A stretch of 64,000 nt of DNA from an uncultured Sphingomonadaceae bacterium (GCA_947497085.1 CANMFE010000002.1:248001-312000), one strand, 5' to 3'. Numbered from the stretch's first letter, positions 26,166 through 36,035 are shown. The notes: a model not told the origin generated them from the letters alone. Numbers and translations: made by a program.

Positions 26166-26459
26166 TTACTCGCTGCCTTCCTGCTCCTCGCCATCGGCAC
26201 TTTCGTCTTCTGCAGTGTCAGCGCTTTCGGTTTCGGCCTCTTCCTCCGAAGCCGCCTCTGCTGCCGCTTCGGCTTCTTCGGTCGCAGCTTCACTGAGCAC
26301 GTCGGGCTGAATCATATCATCGCTGATCGTGCCTTCCAACACATCAACATCACCAAGTTCGGTTTCGGTGAGCACGCCCTCTTCAGGCACTTCAGAAGAA
26401 CAGGCTGTCAGTACCAATCCAGCGGCGATAACAGTGCTAAGTGACAGGGTTTTGCGCAT
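26166..26459 (-). CDS. Small, highly acidic lipoprotein
   Basis: A 97-residue protein with a lipoprotein signal peptide and lipobox LTAC (Cys ~20). The mature chain is almost wholly Glu, Asp, Ala and Ser (EEAEAAAEAASEEEAETE), so it is likely disordered and strongly negative. No family recognised. It lies 45 bases downstream of lipB on the same strand. Confidence 0.7.
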   Translation of the reverse strand: MRKTLSLSTVIAAGLVLTACSSEVPEEGVLTETELGDVDVLEGTISDDMIQPDVLSEAATEEAEAAAEAASEEEAETESADTAEDESADGEEQEGSE

Positions 26460-26504
26460 ATTTCAGACTTTCATTGCAATCATGTTCATTTTGGCATGCT
26501 CATT

Positions 26505-27167
26505 TTAGCCGCCCGGCAAGGCTTCGAGGAGACCAGGTAACCGCGCCTGTAGCGCCGTATCCCAATCCTTCATATTCGCCTTTATACCAAGTTCGGCAAG
26601 ACTCGTCACCGGATATTCGCTAATCCCGCACGGCACAATGCCCCCGAAATGGGTAAGGTCAGGGTCAATATTCACCGCAAAGCCGTGCATCGTGACCCAG
26701 CTTTTTATGCGCACACCAATCGCGCCAATTTTCGCTTCTTGTCCTTGCCGGTTGTCGGTCCAGATGCCAATGCGCCCTTCTGCACGGCGGGCTTCAACAC
26801 CAAAATCCGCCAGTGTTGCAATCACCCAGCCTTCCAGCGCATGCACAAATGCACGTACGTCACGTCCCCGTTTCCTGAGGTCCAGCATAATATAACCGAC
26901 CCGCTGTCCCGGTCCATGATAAGTATGCCGGCCGCCGCGCCCAGTCTGATAAACCGGGAATTGCTGGCTCAGCAGCTCTGCCGGATCCGCGCTGGTTCCA
27001 GCGGTATAAAGCGGGGGATGCTCGATGAGCCATACCAGCTCATCTGCCGTGCCTGCACGGATATCCGCATTGCGCTTTTCCATAAACTCCAGCGCCTGCG
27101 GATAGGATATCTGGTCTTTGGAAATTTCCCACTCAGGCAGTAATGATGGGGGCAAAATATCGGTCAT
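26505..27167 (-). CDS. lipB: Lipoyl(octanoyl) transferase
   Basis: A 220-residue enzyme moving octanoyl from ACP to apo-lipoyl domains. Signature [13 protein letters not shown] and [20 protein letters not shown], with the active Cys in [16 protein letters not shown]. The start at 27167 is chosen because the family begins near here; the open frame extends 28 codons upstream without similarity. Confidence 0.93.
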   Translation of the reverse strand: MTDILPPSLLPEWEISKDQISYPQALEFMEKRNADIRAGTADELVWLIEHPPLYTAGTSADPAELLSQQFPVYQTGRGGRHTYHGPGQRVGYIMLDLRKRGRDVRAFVHALEGWVIATLADFGVEARRAEGRIGIWTDNRQGQEAKIGAIGVRIKSWVTMHGFAVNIDPDLTHFGGIVPCGISEYPVTSLAELGIKANMKDWDTALQARLPGLLEALPGG

Positions 27168-27302
27168 CCGCCAATGTGTCGGGATTATGGGCGCAAAATG
27201 CAAGGGCTGTATATGACCTGAAATATTGACCTTGGCCAAATTATCCGACACTAATGCCGCGCATAGCGCAACGATCCATAAAATATTGGTGGGGGAAATG
27301 GC

Positions 27303-28058
27303 ATGAAATTCGACTTATCGGCGGCGTGGAATGATACGATTGCATTGTTTAACGAGCATAAGCAGCTTTTGCTCCCGCTTGTCGGCGTGTTTTATTTCCT
27401 GCCTGAAGTGCTGTCAGCGCTGCTGATTACCCAGCCGGACCAGGGCGAATATGAAACATTTGAACAGGTTATTGCCGGGCTATCGGAAACATTTTCTGAA
27501 AACTGGTCCCTGATGCTGGTCATGGGGTTGATTACCACCGTCGGATCGCTGGCGATATTGTGGCTGGTCACCGGTGAAAAAGGGCGGTCGGTCGGCGATG
27601 CGATCAAGGTGGGATTGGTCGCGTTGATTCCCGCTTTTCTGGCCAGCCTGCTAACGTCTGTCGCAATGGGTATAGGTTTTGCGCTGCTTATCATTCCCGG
27701 CCTGTACCTGTTGGGCAGATTCAGCGTGGTGGCCACATCGATTGTCGCGGAGGATATCCGCAATCCACTGACCGCTATCGGACGATCGTGGGAGCTGACC
27801 AAGGGCAATGGCTGGCGCATCACCCTGTTCCTGATTATTGTGGCTATTGTCGGCTTTGTCCTGCTGCTGCTTGCCGAGTTGATCTTTGGCGGTGTGCTGA
27901 ACATGGTGTTGAGCGGTGAGGTGGCGACAACCGCTCTGGCATTTGTGAGCGCGTTTTTCAGCGCGATTTTCACGACTATATTCGTGCTGATGGCAGCGGC
28001 AATTTATCGCCAGATTTCAGGCCATGCGGCCACAAGCACAGGCGGTGTTGCCAGCTAA
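27303..28058 (+). CDS. Integral membrane protein of unknown function
   Basis: A 251-residue protein with about five or six hydrophobic helices, including [39 protein letters not shown] and [20 protein letters not shown]. The segment [22 protein letters not shown] is reminiscent of glycerophosphoryl-diester phosphodiesterase membrane domains and YciC-like proteins. A function cannot be given. GGGGGAAATGGC precedes the start. Confidence 0.72.
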   Translation: MKFDLSAAWNDTIALFNEHKQLLLPLVGVFYFLPEVLSALLITQPDQGEYETFEQVIAGLSETFSENWSLMLVMGLITTVGSLAILWLVTGEKGRSVGDAIKVGLVALIPAFLASLLTSVAMGIGFALLIIPGLYLLGRFSVVATSIVAEDIRNPLTAIGRSWELTKGNGWRITLFLIIVAIVGFVLLLLAELIFGGVLNMVLSGEVATTALAFVSAFFSAIFTTIFVLMAAAIYRQISGHAATSTGGVAS

Positions 28059-28066
28059 CCCCCCGG

Positions 28067-28657
28067 CTAATTCTCGATGATCGGCACATGCGGCGCGGCA
28101 TCGCGCGGCATGTGCCCGGCAAGGCGCGGGTCGGGTGCGATTTCCACTTCACGCCGAAATGCCTGAAACCCGCTGCGCTGGTAAAACCCGAGCGCATCAG
28201 GATGATCAAATGAACAGGTGTGCAGCCAGACGCGCTCAACTCCTGCATGGTCCCATGCCCGTTCCAGCGCCTCAGCCATTAGCCAGCGGCCATGCCCTTT
28301 GCCCAGTTGCTCGGGAACAAGGCCCAGAAAGCTGATCTCGCACGATCCGTCCTGCCGGAAATCCAGTTCCAGCATACCGGCAGCATCGCCGCCCTGCGCC
28401 TTGACCATATAAATATGGATGCCACGGTTATGGATGGCTTCCTGCAATGCAGCGTCATCCATCACCAGCCGTGAAAACCATAGCCAGGGTGTGCCAACCT
28501 TGCGGAAAAGCGCGCGATATTCTGCAAGTCCGGGCCGCTCCCAGCTTTCCAGCGAAAGCCCGTCCGGTGCAGTTGCCGCGAACTGCGGCCGCACACGCAT
28601 TTCCAGATGCGTCACAACCGACGCAATATGACCGTCAGGAACGGGAATATCGGCCAT
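28067..28657 (-). CDS. GNAT-family N-acetyltransferase
   Basis: A 196-residue protein with the acetyl-CoA loop LVPEQLGKGHGRWLMAEAL and the later HTCSFDHPDALGFYQRSGF, both typical of GNAT enzymes. The acceptor is unknown. It starts six bases after hemF with AGAGG upstream, so it is the third gene of a trmL-hemF-GNAT unit. Confidence 0.85.
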   Translation of the reverse strand: MADIPVPDGHIASVVTHLEMRVRPQFAATAPDGLSLESWERPGLAEYRALFRKVGTPWLWFSRLVMDDAALQEAIHNRGIHIYMVKAQGGDAAGMLELDFRQDGSCEISFLGLVPEQLGKGHGRWLMAEALERAWDHAGVERVWLHTCSFDHPDALGFYQRSGFQAFRREVEIAPDPRLAGHMPRDAAPHVPIIEN

Positions 28658-28663
28658 AGCCTC

Positions 28664-29518
28664 TTATTCCCAGACCACTTCAGGTGGCAGGCTCATCAGG
28701 ATCGCATCGACATTGCCGCCGGTTTTCAGGCCGAATGTCGTGCCACGGTCATAGACCAGATTAAACTCGGCATACCGGCCGCGCCAGATAAGCTGCTGCA
28801 TTTTCTCCGCATCATTATGCGCAAGCCCCATGCGGCGGCGCACAATTTGCGGGAAGATATCAAGGAATCCCCTGCCCACATCCTGTGTAAACGCGAAATT
28901 CGCATCAAACCCACTTTCGTCATCACATTCCAGATGGTCGTAAAAAATACCGCCCACGCCGCGATGGCATTCGCGGTGCGGGATATAAAAATAATCATCC
29001 GCCCATTTTTTGTAGCGGTCATAATCGGCAACATCATGCGGGTCGCAGGCCGTTTTCATCCGCGCATGGAAGTCCGCAGTGTCCTCTGCATAGGGAATTG
29101 GCGGGTTAAGGTCAGCGCCGCCGCCAAACCACGCCTTTGTAGTCACCAGAAAGCGCGTGTTCATATGCACGGCGGGCACATGCGGATTGGCCATATGCGC
29201 AACCAGCGAGATACCTGTGGCAAAGAACCGCGGATCTTCCTCCGCGCCATTGATCGATTTGGCAAATTCGGGACTGAAACTGCCGTGCACGGTGGATACG
29301 TTCACGCCGGCCTTTTCAAATACCTTGCCCTTGATAAGGCCGCGCACACCACCGCCGCCTTCGGCGCCATCATGGTTTGTACGGTCCCATGGCGTATATT
29401 CAAACGCTGCATCGCTACCCGCTTCGCGTTCAATCGCGGTAAATTCGGCACAAATATCGTCGCGCAGCTTTTCAAACCATGTCTGTGCAGTCTGTTTCTG
29501 TGTGGTCCAGTCGTTCAT
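28664..29518 (-). CDS. hemF: Oxygen-dependent coproporphyrinogen-III oxidase
   Basis: A 284-residue haem-synthesis enzyme that decarboxylates two propionates of coproporphyrinogen III using O2. The family signature is in TKAWFGGGADLNPPIPY, with HRECHRGVGGIFYDHLE and LIWRGRYAEFNLVYDRGT. Its presence fits aerobic growth. It follows trmL by 20 bases. An AGGA ribosome site precedes the start. Confidence 0.96.
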   Translation of the reverse strand: MNDWTTQKQTAQTWFEKLRDDICAEFTAIEREAGSDAAFEYTPWDRTNHDGAEGGGGVRGLIKGKVFEKAGVNVSTVHGSFSPEFAKSINGAEEDPRFFATGISLVAHMANPHVPAVHMNTRFLVTTKAWFGGGADLNPPIPYAEDTADFHARMKTACDPHDVADYDRYKKWADDYFYIPHRECHRGVGGIFYDHLECDDESGFDANFAFTQDVGRGFLDIFPQIVRRRMGLAHNDAEKMQQLIWRGRYAEFNLVYDRGTTFGLKTGGNVDAILMSLPPEVVWE

Positions 29519-29538
29519 TTATAATCCTGTTATCCTTG

Positions 29539-29994
29539 TTATTCCACATAACGCGTCTGACGGATGGCCTCGCTCACTGCAATACCCGCCGCCACGGCGA
29601 CATTCAGGCAGCGCATTCCCGGCTGCATTTCTATGCGCGAGATCAAATTTGCCCCTTTAGCAACTTTTTCCGGCACACCGGCGCTTTCGCTGCCCATCAA
29701 TATAACGTCATCGCCGTGAAAATCCGTATCATACAGGGTCTGCGCGCCCTTGCTGCTCATCAGCACGATCCGCTGCCCTGCGGCGCGCGTCACATTCAGG
29801 AAACTGTTCCAGTCGGTATGGCGCACCACATCTATGGCCTCGCCATAATCCATGGCCGCCCGTTTCAGCTGCCGGTCACCCAGCGGAAAACCGCACGGTT
29901 CGATCACATCCAGCCCAATGCCCAGACAGGCGCATAATCGCATGGATGTGCCAAGGTTTCCGGCAATATCAGGTTGGTAAAGTGCAAGCCGCAT
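29539..29994 (-). CDS. trmL: tRNA (cytidine(34)-2'-O)-methyltransferase
   Basis: A 151-residue SPOUT-fold methyltransferase for the wobble base of some tRNA-Leu. N-terminal ALYQPDIAGNLGTSMRLCAC, central AMDYGEAIDVVRH and the knot segments LMGSESAGVPEKV and MRCLNVAVAAGIAVSEAI. It is the likely first gene of the trmL-hemF-GNAT unit. Confidence 0.94.
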   Translation of the reverse strand: MRLALYQPDIAGNLGTSMRLCACLGIGLDVIEPCGFPLGDRQLKRAAMDYGEAIDVVRHTDWNSFLNVTRAAGQRIVLMSSKGAQTLYDTDFHGDDVILMGSESAGVPEKVAKGANLISRIEMQPGMRCLNVAVAAGIAVSEAIRQTRYVE

Positions 29995-30201
29995 GTCCGC
30001 GCTTTAAGGCGTCTTGCAAATTAAGTCACGCAAGATGCAAAATTCACTGTTGGCAAGCCATATGGTTTGCGGCTATCAGGCCCTCCAAATGCATGTCTTG
30101 ATGATATGGATTCCTTGTCCGGCATCTGCTAGGGCAAATCGGTAAGGTGGGGCAGGTCCACAAAATATTCTAATGTAAGTCGGTTCGAATAGGGCGATTG
30201 A

Positions 30202-30756
30202 ATGACTGAAGATAATAACGAAAACGTCAATGAAGAAGGCGTACGCCGCCGTGATTTTATCAATGTTGCGGCTGTCAGCTTTGCTGGCGTGGGCGGCGCA
30301 GCGGTTCTGTACCCGCTGATAACACAGATGGCACCATCTGCTGATGTTCTGGCGCTGGCATCGATTGAAGTCGATGTATCCGCGTTGGAGCCTGGCCAGG
30401 CGATCAAGACGATTTTCCGTAAACAGCCGCTGTTTATCCGCAACCTGACGCCTGAGGAAATTGAAGAGGCAAATGCCGTTGACATGGCATCGCTGCGTGA
30501 ACCGCAGACACTGGCCGAACGCACGGCACCCGGCCATGAAAACATTCTCGTCACCATGGGTGTCTGCACCCATCTGGGCTGTGTGCCGCTGGGCGCTGCA
30601 CAGGGGGAAATAAAAGGCGAATTTGACGGCTATTTCTGCCCGTGCCACGGTTCGCACTATGATACGGCGGGCCGTATCCGCAAGGGCCCGGCACCCACCA
30701 ATCTGGAAGTGCCGGAAATCGAATTTTTGTCCGATACAGTTATTAAAGTCGGTTGA
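30202..30756 (+). CDS. petA: Ubiquinol-cytochrome c reductase Rieske iron-sulfur subunit
   Basis: A 184-residue Rieske protein of the bc1 complex. It has a Tat-type N-terminus (RRRDFINVAA) and one membrane helix, then the 2Fe-2S ligands CTHLGC and CPCHGSHY. It is placed in the periplasm and takes electrons from ubiquinol to cytochrome c1. The first gene of petABC; petB follows 11 bases later. Confidence 0.97.
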   Translation: MTEDNNENVNEEGVRRRDFINVAAVSFAGVGGAAVLYPLITQMAPSADVLALASIEVDVSALEPGQAIKTIFRKQPLFIRNLTPEEIEEANAVDMASLREPQTLAERTAPGHENILVTMGVCTHLGCVPLGAAQGEIKGEFDGYFCPCHGSHYDTAGRIRKGPAPTNLEVPEIEFLSDTVIKVG

Positions 30757-30767
30757 GGTAAGAGCAT

Positions 30768-32090
30768 ATGAGTTTTCCCTGGGCAAGTCAGTATAACCCG
30801 ACACATCCGGCCATGAAATGGATTGACGAACGTCTTCCATTGCCCCGCCTTGTTTATAACGCGATCGGTGCCGGCTATCCGGTACCACGCAACCTCAACT
30901 ATTTCTGGAATTTCGGCGTACTTGCCGGTTTTGCACTGGTGGTGCAGATTATTTCCGGCATCATCCTGGCCATGCACTATGCGCCCAATGCGCTGGTGGC
31001 GTTTGATTCGACCGAGCATATCATGCGCGATGTCAATTGGGGCTGGATGCTGCGTTACATGCACGCCAATGGCGCCAGTTTCTTCTTTATCGTGATCTAT
31101 ATCCACATTTTCCGCGGGCTGTATTTCAGCTCGTATAAAGCACCGCGTGAGATGATCTGGCTGCTGGGCATGGTCATCTACCTGCTGGCCATGGCGACCG
31201 CGTTCATGGGCTATGTGCTGCCTTGGGGCCAGATGAGCTTCTGGGGCGCAAAAGTGATTACCGGCCTTTTCTCGGCCATCCCGCTGATCGGGCCTACGCT
31301 GCAGGAATGGCTGCTGGGCGGATTTGCGCCGGATAATGCCGCACTCAACCGTTTCTTCTCACTTCACTATCTGCTGCCATTCGTGATTGCGGGCGTTGTT
31401 ATCCTGCACGTCTGGGCATTGCACATTCCGGGGTCGTCCAACCCGACTGGAGTGGAAGTGAAACAGGAATCGGACACAGTGCCGTTCCACCCCTATTACA
31501 CCGCGAAAGACGGTTTCGGCCTTGGCGTCTATCTCGTCATCTTTGCCGCCGTCATGTTCTTTGCACCGAACTTCCTCGGCCATGCGGACAACTATATCGC
31601 GGCCAACCCGCTATCGACACCAGCACACATCGTGCCGGAATGGTATTTCTGGCCATTCTACGCCATCCTGCGCGCCTTCACATTCGATTTTTTCTTTATT
31701 GAGGCAAAGCTGCTGGGCGTGCTGGCCATGTTTGCATCCATCCTGTTGCTGTTCTTCCTGCCATGGCTGGACCGGTCACCGGTGCGTTCGGGCAAGTACC
31801 GCCCGCTATTCCGTCCCTTCTTCTGGGTGTTCGTGGTCGTTGTCCTGATCCTGGGATATTGCGGCGGCGCACCTGCGGAAGAACCCTATGTGATGATCAG
31901 CCAGTTGGCCTCGGCTTATTATTTCGCGCACTTCCTTATCATCCTGCCAATCATTTCGTCGATTGAACGTCCTGATCCGCTGCCTGCTTCGATCACCGAA
32001 GCCGTACTGGGCAAGGATGGTGAAGAAGCACCTGCAGCCATCGACACAACCGCAACTACGGGCGACGCTGCTGCGCAGCCCGCCGAATAA
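30768..32090 (+). CDS. petB: Cytochrome b subunit of the bc1 complex
   Basis: A 440-residue membrane protein with eight helices and the haem-b His ligands in LAMHYAPNA...[19 protein letters not shown] and FSLHYLLPF. The Qo motif appears as [12 protein letters not shown], with the expected PEWY. The C-terminal tail after the last helix is Ala/Thr-rich. RBS-like GGTAAGAG precedes the start. The petC start lies 31 bases downstream. Confidence 0.97.
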   Translation: MSFPWASQYNPTHPAMKWIDERLPLPRLVYNAIGAGYPVPRNLNYFWNFGVLAGFALVVQIISGIILAMHYAPNALVAFDSTEHIMRDVNWGWMLRYMHANGASFFFIVIYIHIFRGLYFSSYKAPREMIWLLGMVIYLLAMATAFMGYVLPWGQMSFWGAKVITGLFSAIPLIGPTLQEWLLGGFAPDNAALNRFFSLHYLLPFVIAGVVILHVWALHIPGSSNPTGVEVKQESDTVPFHPYYTAKDGFGLGVYLVIFAAVMFFAPNFLGHADNYIAANPLSTPAHIVPEWYFWPFYAILRAFTFDFFFIEAKLLGVLAMFASILLLFFLPWLDRSPVRSGKYRPLFRPFFWVFVVVVLILGYCGGAPAEEPYVMISQLASAYYFAHFLIILPIISSIERPDPLPASITEAVLGKDGEEAPAAIDTTATTGDAAAQPAE

Positions 32091-32121
32091 GCCAGCCGAA
32101 GACAAGGAAAGCACAAGTCAG

Positions 32122-32958
32122 ATGATTAGAAACCTCGGTATATTGGTCGGACTGTTTTTCACGGGCGTGTTGCTCTACTCGTTTCTGATGGGTGCCTATA
32201 CCTATCTGACCGAAGAGCATGTCGAAACCGCTGAGCACATGTTTCATGAGCATCCCAAGTCATTCAGCCAGCCCAGCGACGGTGTCTTCGGCAGGTTTGA
32301 CAAAGCCCAGCTGCAGCGCGGCTATGGCGTGTACAAGGAAGTATGTTCCGCCTGTCACTCGCTGGAACATGTCGCTTTCCGCGATCTTCAGGCGATTGGT
32401 TATAACGAAGACGAAGTAAAAGCCATTGCTGCCAGTTTCCAGGTGCCGGCAGTTGATCCCGAAACCGGCGAGGCTACCACGCGCGATGGCCTTCCCGCCG
32501 ACAAGTTTCCGGCTGTCTATCCCAATGACGTGGCGGCACGTGCCGCCAATAACAATGCGGTTCCGCCTGACCTTTCGCTGATGACAAAAGCGCGCCACAA
32601 TGGCCCCGCCTATGTCTATTCGCTGCTCGTGGGTTACCAGAACCCGCCCAAGAAGCTGGCCGAGGAGTTTCCCGATTCGATGCCGGGCACGGGACTGCAC
32701 TACAACCCCTATTTCCCCAACCTGAACCTTGCGATGGCACCGCCAATTACGGCAGAGGGCCAGGTAAGCTATGCCGACGGGACCAAGGCAACGGTTGACC
32801 AGATGTCAAAAGACGTGGCGGCGTTCCTGACCTGGACAGCGGAACCCAAGATGGAGAAACGCAAGCAGACCGGCCTAGCCGTGCTTGCATTCCTGCTGAT
32901 CTTCACCATTCTTGCCTATCTGTCCTACCGGAATATCTGGGCCGACAAAAAGCATTGA
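32122..32958 (+). CDS. petC: Cytochrome c1
   Basis: A 278-residue membrane-anchored c-type cytochrome. The haem site is CSACHSLEH and the axial Met region is LNLAMAPPITAEG. It has an N-terminal membrane segment (VGLFFTGVLLYSFLMGAY) and the C-terminal anchor VLAFLLIFTILAYLSYRNIW. The start at 32122 is preferred because the open frame upstream overlaps petB in another frame. Completes petABC. Confidence 0.96.
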   Translation: MIRNLGILVGLFFTGVLLYSFLMGAYTYLTEEHVETAEHMFHEHPKSFSQPSDGVFGRFDKAQLQRGYGVYKEVCSACHSLEHVAFRDLQAIGYNEDEVKAIAASFQVPAVDPETGEATTRDGLPADKFPAVYPNDVAARAANNNAVPPDLSLMTKARHNGPAYVYSLLVGYQNPPKKLAEEFPDSMPGTGLHYNPYFPNLNLAMAPPITAEGQVSYADGTKATVDQMSKDVAAFLTWTAEPKMEKRKQTGLAVLAFLLIFTILAYLSYRNIWADKKH

Positions 32959-32992
32959 TGGCCATATTGGCATCAGCTTGCTGGAACATGAT

Positions 32993-33544
32993 ATGACAGA
33001 CAAGCTGACGCCGCTGGGCGATCTTAAAAAAATGGTGCGCACCGTTCCGGACTTTCCGGAAGACGGCATCATGTTCCGCGATATCACCACACTTATCGGC
33101 CATGGCGAAGGCTTCGCCGCCACCATTGGCCATCTCGCCCGCCTGATGGGCGATGACCGTCCCCGCTATATTGCCGGCATGGAAGCGCGGGGCTTTATCT
33201 TCGGTGCTGCCGTGGCCGCACATCTGGGTATCGGTTTTCTCCCCGTGCGCAAGCCCGGCAAGCTTCCTGTGGAAACGCGCGGTATCGACTATGCGTTGGA
33301 ATATGGCACTGACCGCTTGGAAATCGCGGCCGATGCTATTGAGGCTGGCGACAGCGTCATTATCATCGACGACCTGATCGCCACCGGCGGCACGGCGCTG
33401 GCCACGGCGCAGCTGCTGCGTGATGCGGGTGCCGTGGTGGATACAGCACTATTTGTCATCGACCTGCCCGACCTTGGCGGCGCAGAAAAACTGCGCGGTG
33501 CGAATGTAAAAGTCGAAAGCCTGATGGAATTCGAGGGCGAGTAG
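32993..33544 (+). CDS. apt: Adenine phosphoribosyltransferase
   Basis: A 183-residue purine-salvage enzyme making AMP from adenine and PRPP. The PRPP loop is VIIIDDLIATGGTA and the N-terminal part FPEDGIMFRDITTL and ARGFIFGAAVA are typical. It begins 34 bases after petC and may be co-transcribed. Confidence 0.96.
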   Translation: MTDKLTPLGDLKKMVRTVPDFPEDGIMFRDITTLIGHGEGFAATIGHLARLMGDDRPRYIAGMEARGFIFGAAVAAHLGIGFLPVRKPGKLPVETRGIDYALEYGTDRLEIAADAIEAGDSVIIIDDLIATGGTALATAQLLRDAGAVVDTALFVIDLPDLGGAEKLRGANVKVESLMEFEGE

Positions 33545-33795
33545 GAAAAACCCCCGTCCACACCATCACTTGCACCCCATAATATTTCCCGTACCCGCAA
33601 TATGGACTGAAAGGTCCCACCCGGGAAAAGCCACCTGCGTCATAAATGGCGCAAACATGCGGGTTCCGGCAAAGCTGCAGCGCGGAAGGTCACGCCCCTC
33701 AGCCGGAAGGTCCCGCCTGCCGTACCGGGTCTTTTTCTCCCTCACGGCTGTTTTTCGCTTTTATCCGTTGATACGCAGCGGTGCCAGCCCACACA

Positions 33796-33824
33796 CGTCA
33801 TTCCAGCGAAGGCTGGAATCCAGA
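33796..33824. repeat. Intergenic hairpin repeat (CGTCATTCC family)
   Basis: ATTCCAGC-GAAG-GCTGGAAT within CGTC..CCAGAT. Same element as 10335-10363 but with a C:G pair replaced by A:T in both arms. Confidence 0.75.
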
Positions 33825-33993
33825 TACCCTGTCATATGGCGCAAGACCTGCAGATTCGACGGGTCGCTTGCATTGACCAGGCTGTGGCCATCTTGCAAAT
33901 CCCGCAGCCCGCACGTTCCCTTATCTGGACTTTGGCCCTCCCGACCCCGAGTCTTTGTTTGGCTCACTCTCGTTCGCGGTGCGGTATCAGCCC

Positions 33994-34057
33994 TCTCCCC
34001 CTCCCAACCTCCCGATAGCATGACCCGCTAGTATATCGGGAGGTTGGGAGGGGGAGA
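33994..34057. repeat. Perfect 24-bp inverted repeat with 16-base loop
   Basis: Left arm begins TCTCCCCCTCCCAACC and ends CCGATA; the right arm at 34034-34057 is its exact reverse complement. CAGCC and GGCTG outside extend the pairing with one mismatch. Purine/pyrimidine-biased arms. It could be a small palindromic mobile repeat or a strong transcription stop. Confidence 0.8.
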
Positions 34058-34391
34058 AGGCTGGTGCCACGTTCCCGCAGGCTTTTCACGTTAGTGAAAA
34101 ATGGCCGTGAGGGATAAGAAGACTCCGGTACCGCGCGCATGGGCGCATCAACAAAAAGCACTGCCGGGGACAGGAGCCACATCCGCAGCATTCCCGCCCA
34201 CAAAGTCACGAAAGTCGCACCTATAAACCCATGTTTTGCGTGTATTGCTGTTGGACTTGTCCAACACTGCCAGACACCGTTTCACAGGCAGCCGGCCAGA
34301 ATGTCAAAGAGCCGCACCCTGCCTAACACAGGCATAGCCGTGTAGGACAGCGGTCTGACGGGGAGGGGAAAGCAAGCCGATCAAAAGGCGC

Positions 34392-34420
34392 TTGACAAAT
34401 GCCGCCAAAACCCACAATTA
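34392..34420 (+). promoter_or_regulatory. Promoter candidate for tRNA-Gly
   Basis: A perfect TTGACA -35 box lies 36 bases before the tRNA. The -10 box at the expected distance (CAATTA) is poor. Confidence 0.45.
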
Positions 34421-34432
34421 CGCGGCCTGCGG

Positions 34433-34506
34433 GCGGGTATAGCATAGTGGTAATGCTCTAGCCTTCCAAGCTAGCTAGAGGGGTTCGATTCCCCTTACCC
34501 GCTCCA
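34433..34506 (+). tRNA. tRNA-Gly (anticodon TCC)
   Basis: Acceptor GCGGGTA/TACCCGC, discriminator T and encoded CCA. Anticodon stem-loop CTAGC-CTTCCAA-GCTAG gives anticodon TCC. T loop GGTTCGATTCC. Length 74 with CCA. Confidence 0.97.
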
Positions 34507-34518
34507 GTTTTCCTGAAA

Positions 34519-35148
34519 TTATGCCGGTTTTTCCATGCCCGCTTCTGCCGCTGGGCGTTCGCCCATCGCCTTATGCCAGCGCATCAGGTGGGTCAGTTCT
34601 TCAGGCGGCCGGTACTTCACCATCCGCATGAAATCTATGCCGGTAAAGGCAATGATATCGGCAATGGTAAGGCGGTCTGCGGCGATAAATTCACTGCTGC
34701 CAAGCTGCCGGTCCAGCATTTTGAGCCCTCGTTCGGCCGCTTTCAGATTCGCTTCGGCCATGTCGGGATTCTGTTTTTCCAGCGCCCCCATGGCAGGGTG
34801 CGAATGGCGCACCGCGATCATGAAAGGCGTTGCCACCATCATTTCCACGCGGCGCGTCCACATTTCAATCACCGCAATTTCGGTTGCATCGCGGCCAAAC
34901 ATATTGGGTTCGGGATAGACACTTTCTAGATAACGGCAGATCGCAATCGATTCGGTAAAAACCGTGCCATCATCCAGCTCCAGCGCCGGCACATTGGGGA
35001 GCCCCGCCTTGGCGCGGTATTCTGCCGTGCGGTGCTGTCCCTCAAACAATGACACCTGCTCGATTTCAACATCCTCAATCCGTTTCTCCGCCATGAACCA
35101 GCGGACACGGCGGGGATTGGGGGCTCTTACACTGTCATAGAGTTTCAT
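34519..35148 (-). CDS. Glutathione S-transferase family protein
   Basis: A 209-residue two-domain GST. The thioredoxin-like half carries LPNVPALELDDGTVFTESIA (cis-Pro and SNAIL-like motif) and the helical half ADRLTIADIIAFTGIDFM. The substrate is not known. It starts five bases after the yghU-like gene and forms a unit with it. Confidence 0.9.
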   Translation of the reverse strand: MKLYDSVRAPNPRRVRWFMAEKRIEDVEIEQVSLFEGQHRTAEYRAKAGLPNVPALELDDGTVFTESIAICRYLESVYPEPNMFGRDATEIAVIEMWTRRVEMMVATPFMIAVRHSHPAMGALEKQNPDMAEANLKAAERGLKMLDRQLGSSEFIAADRLTIADIIAFTGIDFMRMVKYRPPEELTHLMRWHKAMGERPAAEAGMEKPA

Positions 35149-35153
35149 GGCTT

Positions 35154-36035
35154 TTATTCTTCCTCGCCGCTCTGCAGCTTGTCCTGCGTTCTGGTATCAA
35201 AGTCGCTGGCATCATGGCGTTCGTGCAGCTGGCTCGACAATTCGCCGAACGGACGGTTCACCATGCGCCCGCGCTGTACGGCGGGACGCTGCCCGATCTG
35301 ATCGGCCCAACGCTGCAGGTTTTTATATTCATGCACCTGCAGGAATTCCGCCGCATCATAGAGAACCCCCTTGGCCATGCCGCCATACCAGGGCCAGATC
35401 GCCATATCGGCAATGGTATAGGTGTCACCCGCCATATAGCTATTGTCCGCAAGGTGCGTGTCGAGCACATGCAGCTGCCGCTTCACCTCCATCGCAAACC
35501 GGTCAATCGGATATTCCATCTTGAACGGCGCATAGGCATAAAAATGACCGAACCCGCCGCCCAGATAGGGCGCGCTACCCATTTGCCAGAATAGCCAGGA
35601 CAGTGTTTCAGTCCGCGCCGTACCGCCCTGGGGCAGGAACTCGCCGAACTTCTCCGCGAGATACATCAGGATCGAACCCGATTCAAAAACGCGCACCGGC
35701 TTTGAGCCGCTATGGTCCATAAGCGCCGGGATCTTGGAATTGGGATTGGCTCCGACAAAGCCGCTGCCAAACTGGTCACCTTCGCCAATATTGATGAGCC
35801 AGGCATCATATTCCGCGCCGCTATGGCCGAGAGCCAAGAGCTCCTCCAGCATGATGGTTACTTTCACGCCATTGGGCGTTGCCAGCGAATAGAGCTGCAG
35901 CGGGTGCTTGCCGACCTGCAATTCCTTGTCATGCGTCGCGCCCGATATGGGCCGGTTGATATTGGCAAATTTGCCGCCGCTTTCCTTGTCCCAGGTCCAG
36001 ATTTTGGGTGGCACATATTCGCTATTATCGCTCAT
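35154..36035 (-). CDS. yghU: YghU-type glutathione-dependent disulfide-bond oxidoreductase
   Basis: A 293-residue GST-fold protein of the YghU/YfcG group. It has the extended N-terminus with KIWTWDKESGGKFANINRP, the TPNGVKVTIMLEELLALG segment and NPNSKIPALMDHSG. E. coli YghU reduces disulfides with bound glutathione. It has GGGAGA before its start and leads the two-gene GST unit. Confidence 0.92.
   Translation of the reverse strand: MSDNSEYVPPKIWTWDKESGGKFANINRPISGATHDKELQVGKHPLQLYSLATPNGVKVTIMLEELLALGHSGAEYDAWLINIGEGDQFGSGFVGANPNSKIPALMDHSGSKPVRVFESGSILMYLAEKFGEFLPQGGTARTETLSWLFWQMGSAPYLGGGFGHFYAYAPFKMEYPIDRFAMEVKRQLHVLDTHLADNSYMAGDTYTIADMAIWPWYGGMAKGVLYDAAEFLQVHEYKNLQRWADQIGQRPAVQRGRMVNRPFGELSSQLHERHDASDFDTRTQDKLQSGEEE

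Larger units (their letters stand above)
33545..34432. other. Gene-poor 0.9-kb intergenic region
   Basis: No convincing gene. Small open frames (such as one at 33570-34031) show no family features and have repeat-derived sequence. The region contains a CGTCATTCC-type hairpin (33796-33824), a 24-bp perfect inverted repeat (33994-34057) and the tRNA-Gly promoter. It may hold decayed sequence. Confidence 0.6.

Noticed and set aside
28607-29524. Plus-strand open frame of ~305 codons opposite hemF
   Set aside because: Antisense to hemF. No domain and no ribosome site.
33570-34031. Small open frames in the 33.5-34.4 kb gap
   Set aside because: Made of repeat-like sequence without ribosome sites or recognisable motifs.
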